This document shows, piece by piece, positions 52,743-63,529 of a DNA stretch of 64,000 nucleotides. The notes under the pieces are model-generated. The model was not told where the DNA came from, searched no databases, and saw only the letters and a program-made list of their open reading frames with translations. Source of the DNA: Henricia sp. BOLD:AAB3569 (taxonomy: Eukaryota > Echinodermata > Asteroidea > Spinulosida > Echinasteridae); the NCBI GenBank assembly GCA_037783545.1, contig JBBELK010000024.1, positions 2,356,001 to 2,420,000 on the forward strand, in the 5' to 3' direction. Numbering within the stretch: the stretch's first letter is position 1; each line of letters starts with the position of its first letter. Position numbers and translations under genes: made by a program.

Positions 52743-54509
52743 TTAAAGGCCATTGTATCATTTGCAATGACCCAATTTTGTTTTTCATGAGTTGATATTG
52801 TTTTTCAAGTGTTGATAGCAATGGTAACAAACACCACTTGAATTTATTTCCGTCCAAAATGGTATTTCATGCTGGAAAATGACAACCGAAGGTGGTTTTC
52901 TAAAAAAAATCCATTCACTTGTACACAAAATCCATTTATAGATTTTGAAGGTTTTCTAAAGCATTGATGCATCTAAGTAGCTAAAATTTCTTCAGGCTAG
53001 TTTACCAACATTATTCCTTAGACACTATGAACATCTACTCGGTTAAAATTACCGTTTCTCGGTTAAAATTTTATAGGCACGCATTTTAACCGTGCCGGAA
53101 CTCGGTTAAATTTTGAGTCACGTTTTCACTCGGTTAAATTGAGGTGAATGTTTGAACTCCTGTTCTGGCCAGCTCATTAACTCTGCGCCGAACGAAATCT
53201 GCATATTTTCTCGGTTAAAACGTGGTCTTCCAGTCTGTGGTGTTCCTGCGGTCAGCTAGTCCGTTGCTAATCCGAGTGTCAGTCACCCTGCGCTGAAGAT
53301 TACGGGCGATTGAATTATCGGCTCAGACGATGCTGCACAACAGTACAATGAACTTGGTTCGTGATTGAAAATCGTTGCTGTTGTGCGACTTCTCAGTAGA
53401 TATTTTGGCGACAAGATCCGACGCCGAATAATTCTGCGGCAGCAGGTTGCGTTGTCCTGCCGATATCGTACAAAAATTTGACTTTTTTTCTTCTTCTATA
53501 GGCCTATCATAAATTCTGCCGAACGGCCGTGGACGACCACGCTAACGATGTTTGTGGCTTCACGTATGGGCCTACATGTACATGGTATAATGTTGTACAC
53601 AAAGGCAAACTGATTATTTAATTCAAAACATTTTTGTTTTGTTTTTTCTTCTGCAGTTGCATGAGGTGGAAACGTCGGGCGTATAACTTCGATCGAACAT
53701 GAATGAAATGATGTACGACCTCTCCGGACCACTTCAAATTTTTAAAAACATTTCCGATTCATGTTCGATCGAAGTTATACGCCCGACGTTTCCACCTCAT
53801 GCAACTGCAGAAGAAAAAACAAAACAAAAATGTTTTGAATTAAATAATCAGTTTGCCTTTGTGTACAACATTATACCATGTACATGTAGGCCCATACGTG
53901 AAGCCACAAACATCGTTAGCGTGGTCGTCCACGGCCGTTCGGCAGAATTTATGATAGGCCTATAGAAGAAGAAAAAAAGTCAAATTTTCGTACGATATCG
54001 GCAGGACAACGCAACCTGCTGCCGCAGAATTATTCGGCATCGGATCTTGTCGCCAAAATATCTACTGAGAAGTCGCACAACAGCAACGATTTTCAATCAC
54101 GAACCAAGTTCATTGTACTGTTGTGCAGCATCGTCTGAGCCGATAATTCAATCGCCCGTAATCTTCAGCGCAGGGTGACTGACACTCGGATTAGCAACGG
54201 ACTAGCTGACCGCAGGAACACCACAGACTGGAAGACCACGTTTTAACCGAGAAAATATGCAGATTTCGTTCGGCGCAGAGTTAATGAGCTGGCCAGAACA
54301 GGAGTTCAAAAATTCACCTCAATTTAACCGAGTGAAAACGTGACTCAAAATTTAACCGAGTTCCGGCACGGTTAAAATGCGTGCCTATAAAATTTTAACC
54401 GAGAAACAGTAATTTTAACCGAGTAGATGTTCATAGTGAGATATGTTACACTCTTATTCCACGAATCTGTAAAAAGTGTTATCATGCAAATGATACATAG
54501 GGCCTTTAA
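52743..54509. mobile_element. TTAA-flanked MITE (family 2), copy 3, interrupted
   Basis: TTAAAGGCCATTGTATCATT at the left and GATACATAGGGCCTTTAA at the right. The family inside (ATTTCATGCTGGAAAATGACAACCGAAGG) stops at about 53022, where the fold-back enters, and resumes at 54439. Confidence 0.7.
53023..54438. mobile_element. CACTA-like fold-back element, 682-bp arms
   Basis: Arms 53023-53704 and 53757-54438 have the same length and, by eye, only about four to six mismatches, around a 52-bp loop. The tips are CACTATGAACATC and GATGTTCATAGTG. AGA stands on both sides (53020-53022, 54439-54441). CACTA tips and a 3-bp duplication are marks of the CACTA (EnSpm) superfamily. The outer arm has repeated CTCGGTTAAAA motifs, as subterminal transposase sites would. 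No transposase is encoded. Confidence 0.8.
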
Positions 54510-54629
54510 ATCTCGTCTTGTCAACTCACAAAGTCAAATTCCGGGTCACTGCATATGATAAAATGTCTATTTTCTTCTTTATGTAACATCACTGACTTAT
54601 AAACTATGAGGATATTGATGACTACTTAC

Positions 54630-54795
54630 TCATTCTCAGTGTAATCAAGCAGAGGGCTTGCAACAAACTCAGCTCCAATAGGATCATAATATCGGACTCG
54701 GTAGAAGTCCAACTTGCCCACAGCAGGATTCCATCTCAATCTGACTGTAGTTGGGCCGGGTACGAGTTCAGCAAGGGTGCCAGGATCGGGTGGGT
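54630..54795 (-). CDS. FN3 domain 7 (B-type), first of two exons
   Basis: Phase 1 to phase 2, 166 bases. It starts PPDPGTLAELVP, has LRWNPAVGKLDFYRV, and ends ENE with the last codon split GA|G at donor GTAAGT. It joins the exon at 52267-52391 to make a 97-codon domain. The intron between the halves (2.2 kb) holds the nested TTAA element and the CACTA-like fold-back. Confidence 0.87.
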
Positions 54796-54845
54796 CTGAG
54801 ATGAGAAATCATCAGAATGTATTTGGGTCATTCATCAGAATCAGT

Positions 54846-54995
54846 ATAGACCGTATCGAATAGCTGCCATTTCGTGGGGCACTTTTTGTTACTTAAACCG
54901 TTCAACAATGGATCAGCACAATATGTGCAACCATGCATGTCCTCAAGGAACAAAGAAACTGCCCCACGAAATGGCGATTATTCGATACGGTCTAT
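54846..54995. mobile_element. MITE ATAGACCGTATCGAATAG, copy 2
   Basis: 150 bp, reverse orientation relative to 12551-12698. Both termini are intact. Confidence 0.7.
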
Positions 54996-55017
54996 AAGTT
55001 GTGTTAAATGAATATGT

Positions 55018-55175
55018 ACTCATATTATTCAAATTGTTTATTCATATTATTCAAATTGTTTATTCATATTATTCAAATTGTTTATTCATATTATTCAAAT
55101 TGTTTATTCATATTATTCAAATTGTTTATTCATATTATTTCAATTGTTTACTCATATTATTTCAATTGTTGGAGA
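55018..55175 (+). repeat. 22-bp tandem repeat
   Basis: About seven units of CATATTATTCAAATTGTTTATT, period 22 (starts at 55021, 55043, 55065). An ORF through it is an artefact of the repeat. Confidence 0.85.
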
Positions 55176-55248
55176 AAATATGGACAGAAATCGAGTCCTG
55201 GGCATTAGACAAGGTAAAGAAAAGGATTTTTGAAGCAATCAAGCTTAC

Positions 55249-55491
55249 TTGTTTTTGCCATTCCACTGAAGCTCGTTTGTGCATCCAAGGTCACGGTCAT
55301 TGTGTAGACCGTCGTAGGGTTCAGATTCTCAAAGAGATATGTCTTGGCGTCACCAACAAACATGTTACTGCTGGTGGGTGGATCTTGACTGGCGATGAAG
55401 AGCGTTGTGGCAGTGGATTCACCAATCCACAGTACCCTGATAGTGGTTGATGTGACTTTAAGAATGTACAGAGTGGATGGTTGGGCTGCAC
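55249..55491 (-). CDS. FN3 domain 6 (A-type) exon
   Basis: 81 codons, one of the shortest domains. Phase 1-1, donor GTAAGC. Features: AAQPSTLYILKV, VLWIGESTATT, corner LNPTTVYTM, ending MAKT. The usual glycine after W is shifted by one residue (W-I-G). Confidence 0.87.
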
Positions 55492-55544
55492 CTGTCAATA
55501 AGGACACAAACATTTGAACAATCTGGTGTTGTGGGACTTCCCAT

Positions 55545-55690
55545 GTCTTCCAACTCTATGGCCCTGGTTCGATTCCCATCCAAGCTCACATGTAGCTTGG
55601 GTTTTTAGTCCCAAGATTTCCTAGGTTTTCCTCTACTATTTTGCTCAGGGTTTTTAATGGGGATGGGAATTCACGATTAATTCAGAAACC
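55545..55690 (+). repeat. SINE-like fragment
   Basis: GGCCCTGGTTCGATTCCCA is a B-box-like sequence. It is followed by TTTTAGTCCCAAGATTTCC and GGGTTTTTAATGGGG. The A box is not clear. Confidence 0.4.
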
Positions 55691-56066
55691 CGTTAAGTTT
55701 TTGTTATTGCACCTCTAAACATCACATGTGAAAACTAGGCAACAACTTTAACTGGCTGTTCACACAAGAAAATTGTTCCTTTTGACAATTTCATAAGAAA
55801 AATCTAACAAAGCAGTTACCATTTTTGGGCACACTATATTGGTTTATGACATTAATTTTCCTGCTTCCTGCAACCTCAAGTTTATCCTCAACTTTGTCAC
55901 CATCATTTTGAGAAAACAAATTTCCATACCTAGTCGTAAAAGTTAGATATATAAGCATTTATCAGGTTCAACTTAATTGCAAATAAATAATAATGATGAA
56001 TTCTTATATCAGTTGCAAATCTACCAAGCAAGGTGACCCCTGGTGACTGGGTTCAATTATATGATT

Positions 56067-56442
56067 TTATATAACGCCCAAGTAGATCCTTGTGATCTGA
56101 TTGGTTGATAGCAGCTCACCTGTAGTTTAATATTTAATCCATTTAATGCTACGTCACTAACTGTGCAATTTTGTTCCATAAATTGTTTTTCATTGCACGG
56201 AACCCCGGCGCCCACTGTGCGCGTGTACACAGTACAGTATTGTATGACTATGTGTGTGTCGAAAGTATGACGCGAGCGTGACCAGTAAATGCGACCTCCG
56301 ACACAAAAACGTTTTTTTTTATAAACATGGCGGGTTTTGTACTTATGACGGACGATGAAATAAACTTAAAGGGTAAGCCTGAATAATTTGTAAAAAAAAG
56401 TAGGATGACAAGAATCTACATGTGTACTTGGGTGTTATATAA
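56067..56442. mobile_element. TIR element TTATATAACGCCCAAGTAGATCC, copy 2
   Basis: TTATATAACGCCCAAGTAGATCC and TACTTGGGTGTTATATAA mark both ends (376 bp). It is adjacent to the hairpin MITE that received the BEL-bearing insertion. Confidence 0.65.
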
Positions 56443-56500
56443 AACAAATAATTAATGTTTTAATTCGTGCAATGGGAGGAATATTTTCGCCTCGTTGAAT

Positions 56501-59500
56501 TAGTCCGGCAGCCAAGGAGAGTGACCCTTTTTTCTCTGATATAGTTTTTTTCTCTGCTGATCATTCATCTTTGGGGTGTATCTAATGAGATCTAGGGTGG
56601 TGTGGACCTTTCACCCTTGAGCAATTTTAAATATTCAAAATGGCGTCCAAGATGGCTGTTGCGATGGACTAAAATAGGAAAATTCCAATTATGTCAGCGT
56701 TTTCTGCCACAAAGCAATGATGTTTTAACCAAAATTTATGTTTTGGGGTATGATGGATTTAATAAAAAGGGTTTGAGAAGTATTAAATGTACCGTTGCTA
56801 TGGTAACTAGCCATATGGCAACCATTAAGACTGTATAAAGTGGTAAAATGACAAAACTGCCATAAAGTCCAAGATATATGAATTGAACATTCTTTGTATA
56901 TCCTATGTATATACTATTGCCCTTGACAAATTCGATAACAAGAGAATGGATTCGTGTAAGATTTTCTGTTGCCATGGTAACCACCTTTCAGTTTGGAGTG
57001 GTGTCACAAAATTAATGTTCTGAGACAATGGGTCAGTGGGTATTTGCAGATGGAAACAGATGTTTATCTGTCCCGTCTCGGGTTCATTTGAGAGTCTTCT
57101 AATCAGTCCACACCAACGTAAGTAAAGGGTGGCTTCCCAGGAGTAACTCTTCGTTCAGGGAGATCGGCCATACGCTGAAACTGTGGTCGTCCATTCAACC
57201 TTCTGCAAACAAGACATCCTTTTAGAATCCGACTGATCAAAGGTCGTGGTTGAGGGATCCAATACTTCCTTCTCAGGAGGGACAGAACATGATCCTTGCC
57301 ACTATGCTCAGCCAATGTCTGGTGAGTGTGTCTCACTAGAAGAAGCGACACATGGTGATTCTTGGGAAGAATTGCTTGAAACTTGTGCTCATCCCCAATC
57401 GGTGCAAGCCGAAGTCTACCACCAATCCTAAGTATGCCGGTGTCGTCAAGATGAGGACAAAGACTATAGACGGAGCTCTGTCGTCTGACGGAACGACCTC
57501 CACGCAAGTCTATGATTTCCTGCCGGAAGCTCCTTCCCTGCACATACTTTACAACTGCCGTCTCAGCAGCCTTAAGTTCACCGACAGTCAGACCTGATCC
57601 TTGTTCTTGTCGGTGGTTTTTGAGCCAGCTCTTGAAACGGAGGATCCATGCCACAGCCTTCGTAAGGCGTAGCCAAGAGGAATATCTATTGATGAGCCTG
57701 TCAATTACATCAGTACTCTCATTACTGGAGACTATGTGATTTGCATTAAGCCCACGTGAGGCGTCATCAGCTGGGTTAGTTTCAGTGTCTACATGTCGCC
57801 ACTTGTTAGGCGATGAAGCTCTGTGTATTTCTGCCACTCTATTGGCAACGAACGTATGGAATATCTTGTCCAGATTTGTGATATACTGAAGTACAAGCGT
57901 ACTATCAGTCCAGAACACTGACTCCTGCAGTTCTAACCCGAGCTCCCTCTTGAGCGTCTCCTCCATTCTCACAGCCACAACTGCGGCCGACAATTCCAGC
58001 CTTGGGATCGTCATTGTCTTTAATGGTGCAAGACACGACTTGCCCATCAAGAACGCGCAGTGGATGTTTCCCTTGGCATTGACTATGCGCAGGTAAGACA
58101 CCGCACCATAGCCATCTTGTGAAGCGTCTGCAAAATGATGCAGGCGGCATTCACAGATTTCCCCGAAGTCATCTGGGACGAGGCATCTCTTGAGGGAGAA
58201 TCTATACCTAAGAGTGGGAGGTCTTTTAGCCACCTTACCCACTCTTGCTGAGTGTCACTCTCCAGGGGGTCATCCCAGCCCTTCCCAACAATCCTGCACT
58301 CATTTTGAAAGAGCAATTTTGCCTTCAGGATGAATGGGCATACAAATGGGTCATATACTGAGCTGATCACGCTCAACAGACCTCTCCTGGTGTGACTCCT
58401 GGGGTCGATTTTTATCTTGATCCCAAGACAGTCCCCATTCATGTCCCAGTGCACTCCCAAAGCCCTCTCGATGGGCAGCCGATCCTGATCCAAATCCAGA
58501 TCCTTGACGACCTTGGCTTTATCAGCTTGTGGTATAGCTGCTAAGACTTTCTTGCTGTTGCTCACCCATTTTGTCAACCGGAAACCGCCTTTAGCCAGCA
58601 GTTTCGTCAACTGGTCAACCATGGCAATGGCTTCGTCGTCTGAATTGAATGACTTAAGAAGGTCATCCACATAGAAGTTTTCCTTGACTGCTTGTGCCAA
58701 AATCCGCAGCATTGTCATCTGCTGTGCGTCTCAAAGCAAAGCTTGCACAGCTTGGGCTCCACACGCCCCCAAATAGATGGGCCGTCATGCGTAGCACTTC
58801 AGGTGCTTCAGCGAGGTCTCCCTCAGGCCACCACAAGAATCTCAAAGCATCACGGTGTTTCTCTGTCACACGGACTTGATGGAACATTTGTTCAATGTCC
58901 TCCATCAGGCCAACGCGCTTTTTCCGAAAACGCACGAGAACACCAACCAGCTTATTAGTCATGTCCGGCCCCTGTAGAACCTTGTCATTTAGTGACACAC
59001 CGTGAAACTTGGCCGCACAGTCAAACACAACCCTAAGCTTCTCTGGCTTATTGGGATTGCAGACACCATGCTGGGGAACGTACCATGTGTTACCAGGGGC
59101 GTGGTCAAGTTTCTCTACAGGGACCTTCTCAGCATAGCCTTTGTCCAGGAGGCTACTGATTTCTTGGCTGTACCTCATATGCAGGTCATGATTTTTGGAT
59201 AGCCGTTTTCCAAGGGACTGCAGTCGCTTGACCGCCATGGATTTATTGTCTGGTAGACCGGGAGGTTCAGACTTGAATGGTACAGGCAAATGGTAGTGTC
59301 CATCCTTCAAACAGATCGACTCGTTCCAGGTGTCCACCACCTGTTTGTCATTAGCTGACATCTTGAGAGAGTCATCAGTTGCCTGAACAATCCCTGTGTC
59401 CAACTTCCAAAACCGCTCAACCTGAGCTTCGAGACCACCTCGAGCAAAGTTGGACACCGCACCTGAATCACTCGAACACCCAAGGGGGCCATTTATGGTC

Positions 59501-60133
59501 CATCCGAGAGGTGTTCTTACGGCATATGGCTCACCTTCTTTCCCTCGCGAACTTCAAGTGGCATGAGGGCCTGCGGTGCATCTTGGCCAATCAAGATCGT
59601 CACACCGCTCTCATCTACCTGGGGAACTGGGAGGCACTTGAGGTGATCATATGTCACCAGATTCTCGTAGGTTGCCCAGCTATCCAATACATTGTGGCCA
59701 TTAGTACATACAGGAACAACAATGCTCAAATAAACATTTAACTATAAGTTTTTGACAGTTTGTCTGTTTTTTACCAATTTTTACCGCATTTTACCACTTT
59801 TTACTGCCATATTTCTTGTTACCATAGCAACGGTACATCCAATACTTCTCCAAACCTCTCTATCAAAATTATTGTACCCAAAACATATATCTGGGCCCAA
59901 AAAACATTGATCTGTTGCAGCAAACATGGAAATATGGGGAATTTTACAATTTTAGACCTTAGCGGGAGCCATCTTGGACGCCATCTTGAATATTTAAAAT
60001 TGCTCAAGGGTGTCCGTTCCACACCACCCTAGATCTCATTAGATACACCCCAAAGATGAATAATCAGCAGAGAAAAAAACTATATCAGACATTTTAGGGT
60101 CAGGTGGAAATTTGGCCTTTGGCTGCCGGACTA
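56501..60133. mobile_element. 3.6-kb TIR element enclosing a BEL/Pao fragment
   Basis: The ends TAGTCCGGCAGCC and GGCTGCCGGACTA open inverted repeats of about 330 bp per side (56501 to about 56855 and about 59790 to 60133), roughly 80% alike by eye. They share GGGGTGTATCTAATGAGATC and ACCGTTGCTATGGTAAC. AAT lies on both sides (56498-56500, 60134-60136), and the related MITE at 51730-51743 shows the empty site with one AAT. The middle (about 57100-59740) is a damaged BEL/Pao segment on the minus strand. No DNA-transposase was recognised. Superfamily unassigned. Confidence 0.75.
57103..59735 (-). pseudogene. BEL/Pao-type pol fragment, frameshifted and truncated
   Basis: Order on the minus strand: aspartic-protease region (LPVPQVDESGVTILIGQDAP), reverse transcriptase (LMEDIEQMFHQV for motif A, YVDD for motif C), RNase H (HHFADASQDGYGAV, PRLELSA, WTDS) and integrase zinc region (HxxxH... 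CLVCRR) ending at the first core residues (YVGVD) with a stop at 57103. Frames shift near 59525, 58710 and 58205. Gag, the integrase core and both LTRs are missing. It is not functional. It is probably a passenger inside the surrounding TIR element. Confidence 0.85.
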
Positions 60134-60384
60134 AATGGAACATTCCATCTTTCACCTCATAAAAATATTCCTCCCATTGAACTCAGAAACACTCATTATT
60201 TGTATACTATTAAACCTTTTCCTGAGGAGCTTGCAATATGGAGCATTTGTGCGCACAAACTATAATAAGAAAACGATACAATTACAAAATTGTTGCATCA
60301 TTAGACAAGAACACTTTCAAGAATTTTCTACAAAATTTCGACGAATCCCAAGAACAATTTGAGAATGACTTTCTTCAAACCTAC

Positions 60385-60669
60385 TTGTGGTATGGCGTAT
60401 AGACGAAGGCACGCTGGTAACTCGATCGTTGTCGGTTCCTGATGCCGTTTCAACCTCAATCAGATATTCAGTCTGTGGTTTAAGGTCCTTCAGTTCATAA
60501 AACTGAGTGTTCTGGTTCACCGTGTCTGCCGGTTTGCGAATCTGTCGTCCTACTTCGGTGTAATAAATGTCAAATGCGCCAAAGACACCCTGTGGAAGAC
60601 TGTATCGGAAACGGGCACTTGTTGGCGTAGAGGAGAGGGAAATGAACAATGAGCCTGGTGGATTGGGAA
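60385..60669 (-). CDS. FN3 domain 5 (B-type) exon
   Basis: 95 codons, phase 1-1, donor GTAGGT. It starts PNPPGSLFISL. The tryptophan position is a tyrosine (RFRYSLPQGVF), the corner is LKPQTEYLI and the end is RHTT. The next exon downstream lies 4.9 kb away, because the intron holds the BEL-bearing inverted-repeat element. Confidence 0.88.
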
Positions 60670-61041
60670 CTGTTGGAAGAAAAAAATTAAACAGGTCTTA
60701 ATTTGACATGGCATTGTTTGATACTCTGTTAGTTTGAGTCAAATGGCTAGGTTTTTCAAATTTGGCTCTAAATCGAAACATGGTGATTTGTTTACTGTTG
60801 GACGTGGTTAAATAAATAAATATATTTGCTACAATAAACACGTCTTAGCAATGTAAGCAATTATGTAGTTTACAAAAATGTGCATTTTGGATAAATTTGG
60901 CAAGTATTTAAAATTTGCCAGCTGGAACCCTGGTTTTTTTTATTCAGACTCTTAAGAGGAAAAATTATGAATAATTTTATAAATTCTCTTGAAGCTTAAA
61001 ATCATTCTCAAGTCACTTTGGAATTTCACACACAAACTTAC
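60670..61041 (-). other. Intron without recognised element
   Basis: 372 AT-rich bases between domains 4 and 5. No repeat was recognised. Confidence 0.5.
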
Positions 61042-61308
61042 TTGTTCTTTGGAACTTGAGCCTGCGAATTTCTTGGGAGGCGTCCACTCTAAGTACTCTA
61101 AGACTAATCTCATAGAGTTGACCCGGCGTTAGTCCACTGAACACAGCGCGCCGTCCAGTGGCATCAACTTCATCAGCAAACACTCCCAGTGGATAGATGG
61201 ATACGTCATAACCAATTAACCCTGATTGGCCAGTGGCATCGCCCCAGGTTATGGTGATGGATGTTAAGGTGACTTCAAGACACACGATTTCTCCAGCAGC
61301 GGGTGAGA
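61042..61308 (-). CDS. FN3 domain 4 (A-type) exon
   Basis: 89 codons, phase 1-1, donor GTAAGT. It carries PAAGEIVCLEV with a lone cysteine in the A strand, ITWGDATGQS, corner LTPGQLYEI and ending FQRT. The same cysteine position recurs in domain 18 (IICLSF), so these two A domains are close relatives. Confidence 0.9.
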
Positions 61309-61804
61309 CTAAAAGAGAGAGAATGAATCTTATTGAACATTTTTGCTGCATTTGGGTCATTCCACGAAGTTGGGGCACAAAGTGATACAATTCTTCATTT
61401 CCACAAAATGGCCAATTAGTGAACAGCCTTGATTTTCAGGATAGTTTGAAACCCTGTAATGAGTATTTGTATGATAAATTAGACAAACATGGACATTTAA
61501 TTATTATATCTTTAAACACAAAAATGTTTTCCCAAACTCAACAAGCGTACCTTTTTAAAGTATCCTCTACTGAGCTTGTGTGGACCACCACACAAGTGCA
61601 TTTCTGTGTTGTTTTGGAAGTCAAATGAAAGCATGTCACAATGCATAAGGTGCATGTTGTGCTTTTTCAAACTCCCTTAATTGTGACTCCCAAAATGGCA
61701 GTCTGCACTTGTGCTCAATACAAGCTCAATCCATGTATGTTATTAGCATTGAAACTTTTTCGTGTATGAAAATAAAGTGAATTGAATTGAAATTGAAAAC
61801 CTAC
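61309..61804 (-). other. Intron without recognised element
   Basis: 496 bases between domains 3 and 4. Only a short AATTGAATTGAAATTGAAA run next to the domain 3 donor. Confidence 0.5.
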
Positions 61805-62101
61805 CTGTGAAAACTGACTGAGTAAGATCATCGCTTGTCCGAGATGTCTGGCCTGTTCCTGATACGGTAGCAGCATACAGCGTGTAGTTGGTGCTAGGTA
61901 GCAAGTCTTTGAACGTGTACATAGTGGCACTAGCAGGAAGAAAAATTGTCTTGGAGGGGAGATTGTCTCGAATGCCGATGGCTAGCCTGAAGAGGTCAAA
62001 GATCACCGGTTGGCCATTGAAGTTGGCAGGTGGACTGAAGGAGAACTGGATGGATGTTAGGTTGGGAGTCACGCTGGTGAAGGATGCAGGTCTGGTTGGC
62101 T
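61805..62101 (-). CDS. FN3 domain 3 (B-type) exon
   Basis: 99 codons, phase 1-1, donor GTAGGT. The usual B-strand tryptophan is replaced by phenylalanine (QFSFSPPANF). The corner is LLPSTNYTL and the sequence ends SVFT plus a split codon. Acceptor CTGCCAG follows a run of T on the coding strand. Confidence 0.88.
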
Positions 62102-62177
62102 CTGGCAGGAAAAAAAGATAAACAGTCAATTAGCCTTTGGCGTGTTTTACATGAATGGTGTCCTGCAGGGTTGTAAT

Positions 62178-62268
62178 CATGTCCATCACATGTCCATCAC
62201 ATGTCCATCACATGTCCATCACATGTCCATCACATGTCCATCACATGTCCATCACATGTCCATCACAA
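62178..62268 (+). repeat. 11-bp tandem repeat
   Basis: About eight exact units of CATGTCCATCA, then decay (CAAGTCACTG). Confidence 0.9.
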
Positions 62269-62318
62269 GTCACTGGGTGATAATTCAAGTCACAAGCTAT
62301 TCAAATGAACAAAGTGAC

Positions 62319-62790
62319 CAAGGGCCAATTTCATAAAACATGTTACGCTTAATCAAAGATTTTGAATTAAGGGCCTATTTCATTAAGCTTGTTGTTCTAA
62401 GCGCGCGTAGAGGGTGCACACGCGCAACGCTGTCGTCTGTTTTGTTTAAACACATTCATCGTCTGCTTTCATAAGTCAACGTCAAAATTATCAAGTACCA
62501 TTATCGATAATGTTTCCAATTTGGGATGATTATTACTACCACAGAAGACCCTTGCCTGTCGATGACTGGAATATTTTAACAACAGCTGAAAGTTGTGTAT
62601 CTGTTGGAATATGTGTCGCGAATTTTGCCGAGTATGACGAAGAAAAAAGATGGCGTCGCGTTAGCAAAAAAATAGTAGGTTAGCATGCTGTTTGGTTTGC
62701 TAGTGCTTAAACGGTTTTATGACATGGAGAGAGCTCTGCTTAATCAGAAATCAGGTGCTAACTTTTTTTTAATGAAATTGGCCCAGGTCA
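62319..62790. mobile_element. TIR element GGGCCAATTTCATAAA
   Basis: ACCAAGGGCCAATTTCATAAA on the left and TTTTAATGAAATTGGCCCAGGT on the right. The inside repeats GGGCCTATTTCATTAAGC near 62370. It is related to the termini found at 4681 and 9238. Confidence 0.6.
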
Positions 62791-62967
62791 TACCAAATTC
62801 TTTCTATGCCGCCGCATTTTCTTAAGGCCACGTATGTCACATTTATGCGAATTACCGCGTGAACAAAAGTTTTAAAATGACATAATTGATCTAAATTACA
62901 ATGCACCCTTAATGCCTAGTGCTGCATGGAAGTTAAAATCTTTAACATCATAAAAATTTGGACTCAC

Positions 62968-63219
62968 TTGTCCTGACAACTTTTCTTCCAGTCGGCAATG
63001 CAGCAACATTTGTGGACACCTGTATGACGTACTCCTTGCCAGGAACCAGATTACTGAAGGTCCTAACTGCGGGCCTGCCTGTAGACGCTACCTGAGACGA
63101 CGCGTCGGCACTGATCTCCAGGGTGTAACCAGTGAAGCTTCCAGTAACTTCACCCCAAGTGAACTGAATGCTAGATTCAGTGACTCGGCGGATGATAACT
63201 TCAGCTGGGTTTGCGCTGA
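62968..63219 (-). CDS. FN3 domain 2 (A-type) exon
   Basis: 84 codons, phase 1-1, donor GTGAGT. A-type signature: PAEVIIRRV, FTWGEVTGSF, corner LVPGKEYVI, C-terminus VVRT plus split codon. It is closely similar to domain 10 (PAEVIIRDV, VTWGEVSGTT), which suggests that these two are copies from a fairly recent duplication of the A-B unit. Confidence 0.88.
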
Positions 63220-63254
63220 CTGTGATTGGATAAATTACACATCATGCTAAAAGT

Positions 63255-63450
63255 TTAAAGCCCCAAAATGTTACTTCACGACTCGACAAGAAAAACCTGA
63301 CTAAAAATGTTAATAGCAATGATAACAAACACCACATGATTTTTTGTCCGTGGAAAATGGTACCTTTGTGGGAGAAATTGTCAACCGAAGGTGTTTTATT
63401 AATTATATTTTAAATTGTCTGCAGACATTTTTTTCACCAGTCATTCAACA
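63255..63450. repeat. Partial TTAA-family-2 copy
   Basis: CTCGACAAGAAAAACCTGAC, ATAGCAATGATAACAAACACC and GTCAACCGAAGGTG match the inside of 12993-13319. The right half is missing. Confidence 0.55.
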
Positions 63451-63529
63451 CAAAAAAAACAGTAATGGATTTTACATAGAATAACATTAACTCGATGGGC
63501 ATTCTGAAGACAAAAATCAAGTTACTTAC

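Noticed and set aside
53496..53965. Two facing ORFs with identical protein sequence
   Set aside because: They are mirror images created by the fold-back arms. There is no similarity to a known protein, and the frame is short.
55001..55450. 149-residue ORF on the plus strand
   Set aside because: The first half is the 22-bp tandem repeat and the second half is antisense to the domain 6 exon.
57246..57739. Plus-strand ORFs over the BEL segment
   Set aside because: They are antisense shadows of the pol fragment.
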